This document shows positions 7,908 through 17,140 of a stretch of DNA of 64,000 bases, in pieces. The notes under the pieces are model-generated. The model was not told the DNA's origin and did not search any database. It saw nothing but the letters and a program-made list of their open reading frames with translations. Origin of the DNA: Christiangramia oceanisediminis (GTDB lineage Bacteria; Bacteroidota; Bacteroidia; Flavobacteriales; Flavobacteriaceae); NCBI RefSeq assembly GCF_022570735.2, contig NZ_JANCNS010000001.1, positions 1,550,001 to 1,614,000 of the forward strand, given 5' to 3'. Position 1 is the first letter of the stretch. Each line of letters opens with the position of its first letter. A program made the translations under genes and the position numbers.

Positions 7908-10307
7908 TTAACCAACCAGGTGCAATTCGCTGAAGTCCTTATCGATGATCATGCTGTTCTCTTCAGCATTATACTGAAGATCTTCCAGCGTTACTTCTTC
8001 GTTTTCATAGAAAACCCTCTTGATCTCGAAAGGAATTCCATGTAATTTTAGTTTGAATGTTGAATAGGGAGCTGAATATTTTCCGCTCTTATGCTGCTGA
8101 AGGATGACTTCATCTTCCTTACCCGTTAATTTGAAGGTTCTTAGACTGTAAACATTCTGCCTGTATTCATAACCGTCATGGGCGTCTTCATAGAAATCGG
8201 AAGTTTCCTTTCCAAGCTTGTAATACAGGTCCAGGTTGATCTGTTCCAGTTTCTTTTCATCCACGTATTGCTGGACGGGATATTTCGGGATCAATGCACC
8301 TTCTTTGATAAAGATAGGAATGATGTCCAGTGGGGCGTCGATATACATTTCCCGTCCACCGGTGATCAATTTATCATTCCAGAAGTTATACCATTTTCCG
8401 CGTGGAATGTACATCCTGCGACCCTGCACATTTGGTTCCTGAACCGGGCAAACCAGGATCTTGTTACCGAAGATAAATTCATCAGACCTGTAGTGGGTTT
8501 GCACATCTTCCTGGTCGAAATACACCAAAGGTTTCAAAATAGGCATTCCCTCCTGTACATACTTGTAAAAGGCCGTATATAGATAGGGCAATAACTGGTA
8601 GCGCAGTTCCACATATTTCCTGGTTATTTCCAGCACTTCTTCGCCAAAGAACCAGGGTTCCTGTTCCCCATGATCTCCAGAGGAGTGCACCCTGCAGAAT
8701 GGATGGAAAATTCCTAATTGTAACCAACGAGTATATAATTCTCCTGAAGGCTGCTCGGCAAATCCACCAATATCAGAACCGGCAAAACTCATCCCGCTCA
8801 TACAAAGTCTTTGGATCTGGACATTTGCTAACCAAAGGTGTTCCCAGGTAGCAATATTATCGCCGGTCCAGGTTGAGGTATAGCGCTGCCCGCCAGAGTA
8901 ATTAGCACGGGTTATGATAAATGGTCTTTTTGGGAAATTGAATTTCTTGACCCCTTCATAAGTAGACCTGGCCATCTGCATTCCGTAGATATTATGCGCC
9001 TTCCTGTGGCTGCAACGGTTCCCATCATATTCATGGCGAACGTCCAGCGGGAAGGTTTTCCCAGGTACCTCCATAACTGCAGGCTCGTTCATATCGTTCC
9101 AGATACCTTTTACACCAATATCTCCAATAAGTTCACGATACAGGCCGCTCCACCATTCCCTTACTTCCGGGTTGGTAAAATCGGGGAAATAACATTCGCC
9201 CGGCCAAACCTTTCCGCGCATATAAGGCCCGTCTGCTCTTCGGCAGAAATAGTCGTTTTCAAGTGCCTCCTTGAAAACACTGTAATTAAGGTCAATTTTG
9301 ATTCCTGGATCGATAATGGCTACGGTCTTGAAACCATCTTCCTCAAGCTCCTTTACCATTCTCTTAGGATCCGGGAAATATTCCTTGTTCCAGGTAAAAC
9401 AGCGGAAACCGTCCATATAATCAATGTCCAGGTAGATCGCATCACAGGGGAAGTTCAATTCCCTGAATTTGGAAGCGATCTCCTTTACCTTGCTTTCCGG
9501 GTAGTAACTCCATTTGCACTGGTGGAATCCCAGCGCCCACATTGGAGGCAGTTCTGGTTTCCCGGTAAGATCGGTATAGGTGGTAAGCACATCGCTCATC
9601 TGCGGGCCATAGATGAAGTAATAGTTCATCTCACCGCCATCTGCCCAGAAACTGGTCACGTTCCTGCGTTCATGGCAGAAATCGAAATGTGTCTTAAAGG
9701 TATTGTCGAAAAAGATCCCGTAGCTCAAATTATTATGAAGTCCCATATAGAACGGTACAGCCTTATATAATTCTACGGTGTCTTTCCCGTAGGCATACTG
9801 GTCTGTATTCCACAGGCTGAGCCTTTTGCCTTTCAGGTTGAAATTGGTTGGCTTGTCTCCCAGTCCGAAGAAATTCTCCTGGTCACGAGAGGCCTTGCTC
9901 ATCTTTACGAAATTCCCGCCAAATTCAAAGCTTTCCTCCCAGTGGAATCCAAGCTCATCCTCCACGATTGGTTTGCCTTCCAGTGTATACATTCCAACCC
10001 TGATGTCATCTCGTGCTACTTTACAAATGAACTTTTCAGTAGTGATGATGATATGGGTTTGGTCTTCCTCTACCTTGAGTTGATTGAAACCATGCGGATG
10101 ATCTTCATCCACCGCATAGGAAAAATCGTCTTCAAAGATTCCGTTGGTCGTATACCTGAAACGGATCATATTATCTCTTAGAATGGTAAGTTGAAGCCTT
10201 ACGCCGTTCTTGGTTATAAAATTGATTGAATCCTGGTCATGTTCGTAGGATATCAATCCGGTGGGGTACAGGTTCCCCTTATGTTCTAGTTCAGTATTGG
10301 TGATCAT
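7908..10307 (-). CDS. Glycoside hydrolase family 31 alpha-glucosidase (cytosolic)
   Basis: 799-residue retaining alpha-glucosidase that releases glucose from the non-reducing ends of alpha-glucans. The N-terminal beta domain (about 1-240) is followed by the GH31 barrel: signature GIWNDMNEP with nucleophile Asp405, and WTGDN with acid/base Asp483; FAGSDIGGF and WLQLGIFHPFCR follow as in the family. A C-terminal beta-sandwich covers about 640-799. There is no signal peptide, so it acts in the cytosol. It is the last gene of the glgE-maltokinase-glgB-GH31 operon, 63 bases after glgB. In that setting it probably trims glycogen or maltooligosaccharides to glucose. The exact linkage preference (alpha-1,4 or alpha-1,6) cannot be told. 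Confidence 0.93.
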   Translation of the reverse strand: MITNTELEHKGNLYPTGLISYEHDQDSINFITKNGVRLQLTILRDNMIRFRYTTNGIFEDDFSYAVDEDHPHGFNQLKVEEDQTHIIITTEKFICKVARDDIRVGMYTLEGKPIVEDELGFHWEESFEFGGNFVKMSKASRDQENFFGLGDKPTNFNLKGKRLSLWNTDQYAYGKDTVELYKAVPFYMGLHNNLSYGIFFDNTFKTHFDFCHERRNVTSFWADGGEMNYYFIYGPQMSDVLTTYTDLTGKPELPPMWALGFHQCKWSYYPESKVKEIASKFRELNFPCDAIYLDIDYMDGFRCFTWNKEYFPDPKRMVKELEEDGFKTVAIIDPGIKIDLNYSVFKEALENDYFCRRADGPYMRGKVWPGECYFPDFTNPEVREWWSGLYRELIGDIGVKGIWNDMNEPAVMEVPGKTFPLDVRHEYDGNRCSHRKAHNIYGMQMARSTYEGVKKFNFPKRPFIITRANYSGGQRYTSTWTGDNIATWEHLWLANVQIQRLCMSGMSFAGSDIGGFAEQPSGELYTRWLQLGIFHPFCRVHSSGDHGEQEPWFFGEEVLEITRKYVELRYQLLPYLYTAFYKYVQEGMPILKPLVYFDQEDVQTHYRSDEFIFGNKILVCPVQEPNVQGRRMYIPRGKWYNFWNDKLITGGREMYIDAPLDIIPIFIKEGALIPKYPVQQYVDEKKLEQINLDLYYKLGKETSDFYEDAHDGYEYRQNVYSLRTFKLTGKEDEVILQQHKSGKYSAPYSTFKLKLHGIPFEIKRVFYENEEVTLEDLQYNAEENSMIIDKDFSELHLVG

Positions 10308-10370
10308 AGTCTAACGTCTTAAATGCCACTTACAAAAGAAATCCTTTCCCTTGAATTATGATACAGTTGT

Positions 10371-12278
10371 TTATAAAATTTGAAAAACCACTGCGCCCAG
10401 CGGAGGTATGGTGATCTTAACAGATTGTTCTTTTCCGTGAAAACTTTCCTTTTCTACCTTTAGGGTCTTATTCTTAATTCCCGAGCCGCCGAATTTTTTG
10501 TCGTCTGAATTGAAAATCTCCTTCAGTTTTTGAGCCTTCGGAACGCCAATACTGTAATCCTGAAGCGTATTCGGGGTAAAGTTACAAACGATTACCAGTG
10601 AATCTTTCGGGTCTTCACCTTTTCGAATAAATGCGAGTACCGAATTCTGGCTGTCATCATAAGAGATCCATTCAAAACCTTCATTGCTGAATTGTTTTTC
10701 GTGCAGGGCCGGTTGTTTTTTATAGAGTTTGTTCAGCTCAGTGATCAGCTCTTTGATACCTTTATGATAGTCATATTGCAGTAAGTGCCAATCCAGGCTG
10801 CCGTTGTAGTTCCATTCTTCATGCTGACCAATTTCGGCTCCCATGAACAGTAGGTTTGTGCCAGGGTGGGCAAACATATAAGAATATAAAAGTCTCAAAT
10901 TGGCAAAACGCTGCCATTCATCGCCGGGCATACGCCCCAGGATCGATCTTTTCCCGTAAACCACCTCGTCATGACTAAGCGGAAGTGTGAAATTCTCGCT
11001 GAAGGCATAGGTCATACTAAAGCTGATATCGTTCTGGTGATATTGCCTGTAAATAGGATCTTTTTTGAAATATTCGAGCGTATCGTGCATCCAGCCCATC
11101 ATCCATTTCATTCCGAAGCCAAGCCCGCCAAGGTCAACCGGTTTTGACACCATTGGAAAGGAGGTGGATTCTTCGGCGATGGTTTGAACGCCTTCAAAGC
11201 TCCCATAAACTTCATTATTTAGATCTCGCAGAAAACTGATGGCTTCCAGGTTTTCCCTTCCGCCGTGTTCATTTGGCTCCCATTCTCCGTCTTCACGGGA
11301 ATAATCGAGATAAAGCATCGAAGCCACGGCATCAACACGAAGGCCATCTACATGATATTTATCCAGCCAGAAAGCGGCGTTACTAATAAGGAATGATCTC
11401 ACCTCGTTTCGTCCATAATTGAAAATTAGACTTTTCCAATCAGGGTGATAGCCTCTTCTTGGGTCGGGATGTTCATACAAATGTGAACCGTCGAACAGGC
11501 CTAAACCGTGTTTGTCTTCCGGGAAATGGGAGGGAACCCAGTCCAGGATAACTCCTATCCCGGCTTTATGAAAAGCATCTACCAGTTCCATGAATTCCTG
11601 CGGAGTTCCAAAGCGGGAAGTCGGTGCAAAATAGCCGGTTAACTGGTAACCCCATGAAGGATCATAGGGATACTCCATGATAGGCATGAACTCCACATGA
11701 GTGAACCCGGTTTCCCTGACATAATCCACCAGTTCTGTGGCCATTTCAGAATAGGTAAGCGATCGGTTTTCATCCATATTTCGTCTCCAGGAACCCAGGT
11801 GAACCTCGTAGATCGAAAAAGGTTTGTCCAGCCTGTTCATTTCCTTGCGGGTGCCCAGGTATTTTTTATCTTTCCACTTATAGTCAAGATCCCATACTAC
11901 TGAGGCAGTATTTGGCGGATGTTCGCAACTAAGCGCATAGGGATCTGCCTTTTCCAGTTTCTGGTCATTCACATGAGACTGGATCTTATATTTATATTTC
12001 GTTCCTTTTTGAACTCCCGGAATAAATCCTTCCCAGATGCCGCTTTCATCCCATCGAACATTCAAAGGGTGCTCGCCTTCCATCCAGTAATTAAAATCCC
12101 CGATCACCGAAACCGACTTTGCCGATGGTGCCCAGACGGCAAAATAAACGCCTTTCTCGCCATTCACTTCCATGATGTGTGCACCAAACTTTTCGTAGAG
12201 CCGGTAATGTTTTCCGGATTTAAAAAGATATATGTCGAAATCTGAAAATAAAGAGTGTACCTGTACTTCTTTTTTCAT
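10371..12278 (-). CDS. glgB: 1,4-alpha-glucan branching enzyme GlgB
   Basis: GH13 branching enzyme of 635 residues that creates alpha-1,6 branches in glycogen. An N-terminal CBM48 domain (about 20-125, with GVYFAVWAPSAKSVSVIGDFN) precedes the catalytic barrel. Catalytic residues: nucleophile Asp316 in DGLRVDAVASML, acid/base Glu369 in IAEESTSFP, and the transition-state Asp in LSHDEVVYGK. A C-terminal all-beta domain completes it. The length matches the short form without the extra N1 domain of the E. coli enzyme. Its start lies nine bases after the maltokinase stop, so the genes are probably co-transcribed. It works with GlgE, which elongates the linear chains that GlgB branches. Confidence 0.96.
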   Translation of the reverse strand: MKKEVQVHSLFSDFDIYLFKSGKHYRLYEKFGAHIMEVNGEKGVYFAVWAPSAKSVSVIGDFNYWMEGEHPLNVRWDESGIWEGFIPGVQKGTKYKYKIQSHVNDQKLEKADPYALSCEHPPNTASVVWDLDYKWKDKKYLGTRKEMNRLDKPFSIYEVHLGSWRRNMDENRSLTYSEMATELVDYVRETGFTHVEFMPIMEYPYDPSWGYQLTGYFAPTSRFGTPQEFMELVDAFHKAGIGVILDWVPSHFPEDKHGLGLFDGSHLYEHPDPRRGYHPDWKSLIFNYGRNEVRSFLISNAAFWLDKYHVDGLRVDAVASMLYLDYSREDGEWEPNEHGGRENLEAISFLRDLNNEVYGSFEGVQTIAEESTSFPMVSKPVDLGGLGFGMKWMMGWMHDTLEYFKKDPIYRQYHQNDISFSMTYAFSENFTLPLSHDEVVYGKRSILGRMPGDEWQRFANLRLLYSYMFAHPGTNLLFMGAEIGQHEEWNYNGSLDWHLLQYDYHKGIKELITELNKLYKKQPALHEKQFSNEGFEWISYDDSQNSVLAFIRKGEDPKDSLVIVCNFTPNTLQDYSIGVPKAQKLKEIFNSDDKKFGGSGIKNKTLKVEKESFHGKEQSVKITIPPLGAVVFQIL

Positions 12279-12287
12279 AGTTGGTTG

Positions 12288-13937
12288 TTAGTTTTTCTTG
12301 TTCTTTAATATACTGGCGATCCCTCTAAGCGGGATGATCGTCCAGCGAGGCCTGGAATTGAGCTCGTAACCCAGTTCATAGACCGCTTTTTCCAGCAGGC
12401 AGTAATCCAGCAGGAATTCGATCTCCTGGCGGTAACCTATGTTGAGATTTTCGGTTTGAACCTTATCTACATAAGTTTCCATGAAAACGCCTATCATGTA
12501 TTTATATAAGATCTCCCCGGCTCTGAACAGATCTTCCTGGGAGGTCTCGAAACTGCCATCATTGTTAAAGATGGTCGAATATATGGCATAATGAAATGAT
12601 CTGAACATTCCAGCCACATCTTTTAATGGCGGCTGTTTTACTTTTCTATCCTGAATGGTACTTTCAGGTTCTCCCTCAAAGTCCAGCAGGTAAAAATCAT
12701 CATCATCCACCAGTACCTGGCCCAGGTGATAATCACCATGGATCCTGATTCGTTCACTTTTCATTTTTGTCCAGTCGAAATTGAGGAAATGCTCCCTGAT
12801 CTCTTTTTTTCGGTCCAGAAAATCTTTGGCAAGCTGTAGGGCTTCTCCGTCCAATTTGTGCATATTGTTCTCAATAGTATTCAGCCTGTTCTGGAACATA
12901 TAGATGAGCCTGTTTTTCAGCCAGACCGCATAATCCCCGTTATATTTCGTTGGAGTAAATGCTGTATCCTGCATGTCGCTGCCAAGGGCTATGTGCATTT
13001 CAGCCGTTCTTAGCGCCAGTTTGGACGTCTTTAGGAAAATATTTAGCCCGGCATAATCGATGATCTCTGGCGGAATACTGCTAATTGGCTGCCTTTGGTA
13101 TAATGGAATATCGGGTAACCTGTTAACACTGATCCTTTTCTTATGAATATTGCTGAAGACCGGCTTCAATTCTTCCAGCATATATTTCCAGGCATCGCCC
13201 TCATTGTTCAGTAATTCCTGCATTAGGGAAAGGGTGATGGTATCGCCATTTTCCAGTGCAAGGTTGATGCTGCCCACATAAGCCGGGGTATTCCTGAAAT
13301 GGCTCTTTTCAGTTAGGAACCTGCTTATCTCATAATCTGGATTTTTACTGGTATAGATACGCCTGAAAAATTTCATCACGTATTTATCATTATAGATAAT
13401 GGAAGTATTGCTCTGCTCCCCACCCATGAATCTTGAGGATTTGTACTTACCGGGAGTGATGGTCTCAGAGCGATGGTAGATCACCTTACTGCCTTCTTCC
13501 TGTTCTACCGAATATCCCATGATCTTATCGAATACGAGGTGCCTGAAGTCCTCGATATGTATGGCATCGATCAAATGTCCTTCAACCCCGTTGAAGGTGA
13601 CGGTAGAGATGACGGTTCGGGTTTCCAGTTCTCCCTGGCTAAGCGGAATAAAGCTTAGGGGAATAAAATAGTTCTGAAAAAAGGCCTCGCTGAAGTTGAT
13701 CTCGATAAGAGCGCCGTGAAAAATGTTTTTTTTCGAATTCAGCATCCCGTGATCCACCACATCTATATATTTAAGCGTGCTTGATTTCCCGGCATACCAG
13801 CGTTTCTTCAGAATATAATCCACCAGTATCTCTGTGGTAAAGGTTTTTATGAATTCTGAATCATTGAAAGCGTCTTTCCAGTCACATTTGAACCGGAATT
13901 CTGAAATCTGAACGTCAGTATTTTTGGGTTTGGACAT
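12288..13937 (-). CDS. Maltokinase (Mak/Pep2-like)
   Basis: 549-residue kinase of the aminoglycoside phosphotransferase-like fold that makes maltose 1-phosphate for GlgE. An N-terminal cap segment with KKRWYAGKSSTLKYI is typical of maltokinases. The catalytic loop is IHGDYHLGQVLV with Asp402, followed by the metal-binding LLDFEGEP motif. It starts three bases after the glgE stop and is followed by glgB. In many bacteria this domain is fused to trehalose synthase TreS; here it stands alone and no TreS gene is in the window. It is often mislabelled trehalose synthase in databases for that reason; no GH13 domain is present in this reading frame. Confidence 0.9.
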   Translation of the reverse strand: MSKPKNTDVQISEFRFKCDWKDAFNDSEFIKTFTTEILVDYILKKRWYAGKSSTLKYIDVVDHGMLNSKKNIFHGALIEINFSEAFFQNYFIPLSFIPLSQGELETRTVISTVTFNGVEGHLIDAIHIEDFRHLVFDKIMGYSVEQEEGSKVIYHRSETITPGKYKSSRFMGGEQSNTSIIYNDKYVMKFFRRIYTSKNPDYEISRFLTEKSHFRNTPAYVGSINLALENGDTITLSLMQELLNNEGDAWKYMLEELKPVFSNIHKKRISVNRLPDIPLYQRQPISSIPPEIIDYAGLNIFLKTSKLALRTAEMHIALGSDMQDTAFTPTKYNGDYAVWLKNRLIYMFQNRLNTIENNMHKLDGEALQLAKDFLDRKKEIREHFLNFDWTKMKSERIRIHGDYHLGQVLVDDDDFYLLDFEGEPESTIQDRKVKQPPLKDVAGMFRSFHYAIYSTIFNNDGSFETSQEDLFRAGEILYKYMIGVFMETYVDKVQTENLNIGYRQEIEFLLDYCLLEKAVYELGYELNSRPRWTIIPLRGIASILKNKKN

Positions 13938-13940
13938 GGT

Positions 13941-15884
13941 TTAGGATTTATGAATTTTGAACAGGTGGAACGGCATATCCGTATGCAATTCGATATAGTT
14001 CCACTCGTCGTGCCAGGTGTAGGAATTGCCGGTAATGAGATCTTCCACGTTAAGAGCCTGCCCGTCATAAAGACCAATTTCATTTCTGGGTATCCGAACA
14101 GAATTCTTTTTTACGTTGTCCGGGTCGAGACTAACCACCATAAGCGTCTGGTTGGTCTTATCCTGGTTGAATTTGTAATATGCCATAAGCCCGTCATCGT
14201 GGATATCGCAGAACTGAATATTATTGGTTTGCTGAAGCGAGGCATTCTCCTTTCGCGCCTGGTTGATCTTGGCGATCACTCGCATCAGTTTATTTTCCGC
14301 CTTCCAGTCCCAGTGTCTTGTCTGGTATTTTTCTGAATCGTGGTATTCCTCTTTTCCGGGAATGGCATCAGAAACCATGAATTCGAAGACCGGTCCGTAA
14401 ATTCCGGTATTGGAACTCAAAGTTGCGGCCAGGAAGTAACGGATCATGAACATGGCTTCGTTAGCACCCTGAAGGTGATACGGATTGATATCTGGTGTAT
14501 TCGGCCAGAAATTAGGCCTGAAATATTCTTTCAGTTTGGTTTTGGTGAGCTCGTCTACATATTGCTGAAGCTCATGTTTGTTGGTACGCCAGGTAAAATA
14601 GGTGTAAGACTGAGTGAATCCTTGCTTCGCCAGCTGTTCCATGATCTTTGGCCGGGTAAAGGCTTCAGAAAGGAACAGGATATCAGGATGTTTCTTTTTT
14701 ACTTCAGCGATCAGCCAGCCCCAGAAATAAAAGGGCTTTGTATGCGGATTGTCTACCCTGAAAACCTTTACGCCCGCTTCCTCGATCCAGTAAAGCACGA
14801 TATCGCGGAATTCCTCCCACATCTTCTTCCATTCTTCCGATTCAAAATAGATGGGAAGTATGTCCTGGTATTTCTTAGGCGGATTTTCAGCATACTGAAT
14901 ACTGCCGTCTGGTCTCCACCTGAACCATTTGGGATGATCCTTTACATAGGGATGGTCTGGTGCCGCCTGCAGGGCAAAGTCCATCGCGACCTCTATATCC
15001 ATTTCCCTGGCCTTTTTCACCAGTGATTTAAAATCCTTCAGACTGCCCAGTTCAGGATGTATGCCTTTATGCCCGCCTTTTTTAGAGCCGATGCCCCAGG
15101 GTGAACCCACATCGCCTTCGGCAGCATTGGTAGAATTGTTTTTGCCTTTTCGGTTTACCTCTCCAATGGGATGAATGGGCGGGAAATAAAGCGTATCGAA
15201 GCCCATATCGGCAACGCGTGGAAGAATGGCTTCACAATCCTTGAAAGTGCCGTGTTTGCCTTCCTGGGCAGAAGCCGATCGTGGAAAGAATTCATACCAG
15301 GTGCTGAATCGTGCTTTCAGCCTGTCCACATAAACCGGAAATTTATCGGTTTCATAAGGCACCGCTTTATGGGGATATTTCAATAATATCTCTTTCAGCC
15401 GTTCATCCAGGCAGATATTTACCGCCTCTTCGTAGTCTTCTTTATTTGAAAAACTGTGGATGGCCTTTTTGACCAGTTCAGCTTCCGGCTTATTGCATTT
15501 TTTGAGAATTGATTTCAGGATCTCTGCACCTTCCAACAGTTCTGAACTTACCTGCTGTCCATCCTCGATCTTTTTGATGATCCCGTGCCGCCAGTTCAGG
15601 CCATGGTCTTCCCAGCCCTGAATATAGAATGAATAATCACCCTGTTTTTCTACTGAAAAGCTGCCTTCCCAGCCATCATTGAAAGTTGGCCGCATCCGGT
15701 TCTCTTTCCAGCTTCTTTCTTTTGAATGTTTGTAAAAAACGGAGGCCTGGATAATGTCATGGCCATCCCCGAAAATATCTGCATAAACCTGTACTATTTC
15801 ATCAACCACCCGCTTAACGGCATAATCCCCGCAATTGATCACAGGTTGGATATTTTCAATAACAATTCTGCTTTTTTCCAGCAT
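13941..15884 (-). CDS. glgE: alpha-1,4-glucan:maltose-1-phosphate maltosyltransferase GlgE
   Basis: 647-residue GH13 subfamily 3 enzyme that transfers maltosyl units from alpha-maltose 1-phosphate to glucan chains. An N-terminal beta domain precedes the barrel, which has the GlgE hallmarks WYEFFPRS, PPIHPIGEVNRKGKNN and GGHKGIHPELG. Nucleophile Asp378 lies in FRVDNPHTKP and acid/base Glu407 in LSEAFTRP; both are offset by 16 from the Streptomyces enzyme, which fits the family. It is the first gene of the four-gene operon. It is divergent from the lipoprotein at 16115, and the 230-base gap must hold the operon promoter, though I found no clean consensus on the minus strand. Confidence 0.95.
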   Translation of the reverse strand: MLEKSRIVIENIQPVINCGDYAVKRVVDEIVQVYADIFGDGHDIIQASVFYKHSKERSWKENRMRPTFNDGWEGSFSVEKQGDYSFYIQGWEDHGLNWRHGIIKKIEDGQQVSSELLEGAEILKSILKKCNKPEAELVKKAIHSFSNKEDYEEAVNICLDERLKEILLKYPHKAVPYETDKFPVYVDRLKARFSTWYEFFPRSASAQEGKHGTFKDCEAILPRVADMGFDTLYFPPIHPIGEVNRKGKNNSTNAAEGDVGSPWGIGSKKGGHKGIHPELGSLKDFKSLVKKAREMDIEVAMDFALQAAPDHPYVKDHPKWFRWRPDGSIQYAENPPKKYQDILPIYFESEEWKKMWEEFRDIVLYWIEEAGVKVFRVDNPHTKPFYFWGWLIAEVKKKHPDILFLSEAFTRPKIMEQLAKQGFTQSYTYFTWRTNKHELQQYVDELTKTKLKEYFRPNFWPNTPDINPYHLQGANEAMFMIRYFLAATLSSNTGIYGPVFEFMVSDAIPGKEEYHDSEKYQTRHWDWKAENKLMRVIAKINQARKENASLQQTNNIQFCDIHDDGLMAYYKFNQDKTNQTLMVVSLDPDNVKKNSVRIPRNEIGLYDGQALNVEDLITGNSYTWHDEWNYIELHTDMPFHLFKIHKS

Positions 15885-16114
15885 AAGTTTTTCTTTTTTA
15901 ATTGGTTAGATATCCCGGAATCTTAAATTTAATAAACAGAAATCTAAATTCGTATCGATTTAGGAACTTGTTCCGGATTTTGACAATTAATTAAGTTTTT
16001 GAAGGGAATAAGGGATGTGGGATTGCTGATTTTTTGGTGTTTAGGCTAATTTTTTACTAATTTAATACTGCCCTATCTGAAAATTATATTCTGAAAATTT
16101 TAAAACCAACCAAT

Positions 16115-17107
16115 ATGAAGATCCAGAATTCAATCTCAGGCGTACGAAACTTTTTTTTACTGTTAAGCCTTTCCATCTTCAGCCTCTCCTGCCAGTTCGG
16201 AGAGAATAAAGCTAAAGATGAAGGCGGGGCCGTTAATCAACAGGAAGAAGTCGAAACAAAACAGGAATCTGATAAACAGGAATTTACCGAGATCATTACC
16301 ACCAGCATGGAATTTCAAACCAAAGATACCCTGAAGTCTGGCTGGAATACCTTTAAATACAAAAACCGGTCAAATGAAACTCATTTGATCCTTTTCGATA
16401 AATATCCCAAAGGAAAAACGATTGCAGATACCAAAAGGGATATCGTGCCTCCATTCCAGGAAGGTATGGACCTGATCAACGAGGGAAAAATGGAGGAAGC
16501 CGGAAAGGCTTTTGGCAAATTGCCTGAGTGGTTCCAGGAGGTTGAATTCGTAGGTGGTGTTGGGCTTATCTCTCCACAAAGTACGGCCCAGTCTACCATG
16601 AAGCTGGAACCAGGAACCTATATCATAGAATGTTATGTAAAAATGCCAAATGGGGTATTTCATACCACGCAGGGTATGGCCAAGCAAATAGAAGTAGTGG
16701 AAGAAAAGACAGATCTCTCTGAACCATCAGCCGATTATACCATTTCAATTGCTGCTGAAGAAGGCATTAAATTTGACCAGGATGTAAGTACCGGAGAAAA
16801 GACTTTTGCAGTGAACTTCGGAAAGCAAAAAGTGCATGAACATTACCTGATGCATGATGTGAACCTTGTTTGGGCTGAACCAGGCGCCGATCTTGCGGAA
16901 TTGGAAAAATGGGTGAACTGGTCAGATCCCGAAGGTTTACAGACTCCGGCACCAAAGGGATTCAAATTCCTTGGTGGAATGCAGGAAATGAACGAGGGAA
17001 AAACAGGGTATTTTACTGCCGACCTAAAACAAGGAAGATACGTCCTGATTGCCGAGGTTCCGGGCTCCCGGGAAAAAGGCATGCTTAAGGAGTTCATGGT
17101 AAAATAA
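16115..17107 (+). CDS. Lipoprotein of unknown function with two similar beta-rich repeats
   Basis: 330-residue exported lipoprotein. The signal peptide ends in the lipobox LSLSC (Cys at about residue 27), followed by an acidic Gln/Glu-rich linker. The mature part seems to hold two related domains. The first (about 55-205) has a WNTFKYKNRSNETHLILFD segment, a GG near FVGGVG and LEPGTYIIECYV. The second (about 210-330) has EKTFAVNFGKQ, HEHYLMHDVNLVWAE, FLGGMQEM and LKQGRYVLIAEVPG. The pattern recalls cupredoxin-like beta-sandwiches, but no copper-ligand set is clear. It has its own terminator shared with the convergent cytochrome gene. Function not recognised. Confidence 0.75.
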   Translation: MKIQNSISGVRNFFLLLSLSIFSLSCQFGENKAKDEGGAVNQQEEVETKQESDKQEFTEIITTSMEFQTKDTLKSGWNTFKYKNRSNETHLILFDKYPKGKTIADTKRDIVPPFQEGMDLINEGKMEEAGKAFGKLPEWFQEVEFVGGVGLISPQSTAQSTMKLEPGTYIIECYVKMPNGVFHTTQGMAKQIEVVEEKTDLSEPSADYTISIAAEEGIKFDQDVSTGEKTFAVNFGKQKVHEHYLMHDVNLVWAEPGADLAELEKWVNWSDPEGLQTPAPKGFKFLGGMQEMNEGKTGYFTADLKQGRYVLIAEVPGSREKGMLKEFMVK

Positions 17108-17115
17108 AAAAAGAA

Positions 17116-17140
17116 TCCCGCCACTGGCGGGACTTTTATT
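17116..17140. terminator. Bidirectional terminator between the lipoprotein and cytochrome genes
   Basis: TCCCGCC (17116-17122) pairs with GGCGGGA (17126-17132) over a three-base loop. A T-rich tract follows on the plus strand, and the A-rich run at 17108-17115 gives a T tract on the minus strand. Confidence 0.85.

Noticed and set aside
8994-9770. 258-codon open frame antisense to the GH31 gene
   Set aside because: Overlaps the catalytic core of a well-supported gene; no independent coding signal.
13950-15026. Two long plus-strand open frames (128 and 228 codons) inside glgE
   Set aside because: Shadows of the glgE reading frame on the opposite strand.
15885-16114. Promoter for the glgE operon
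   Set aside because: No CAAAnnTA match (minus-strand TAnnTTTG) was found in the gap, so no site is proposed.
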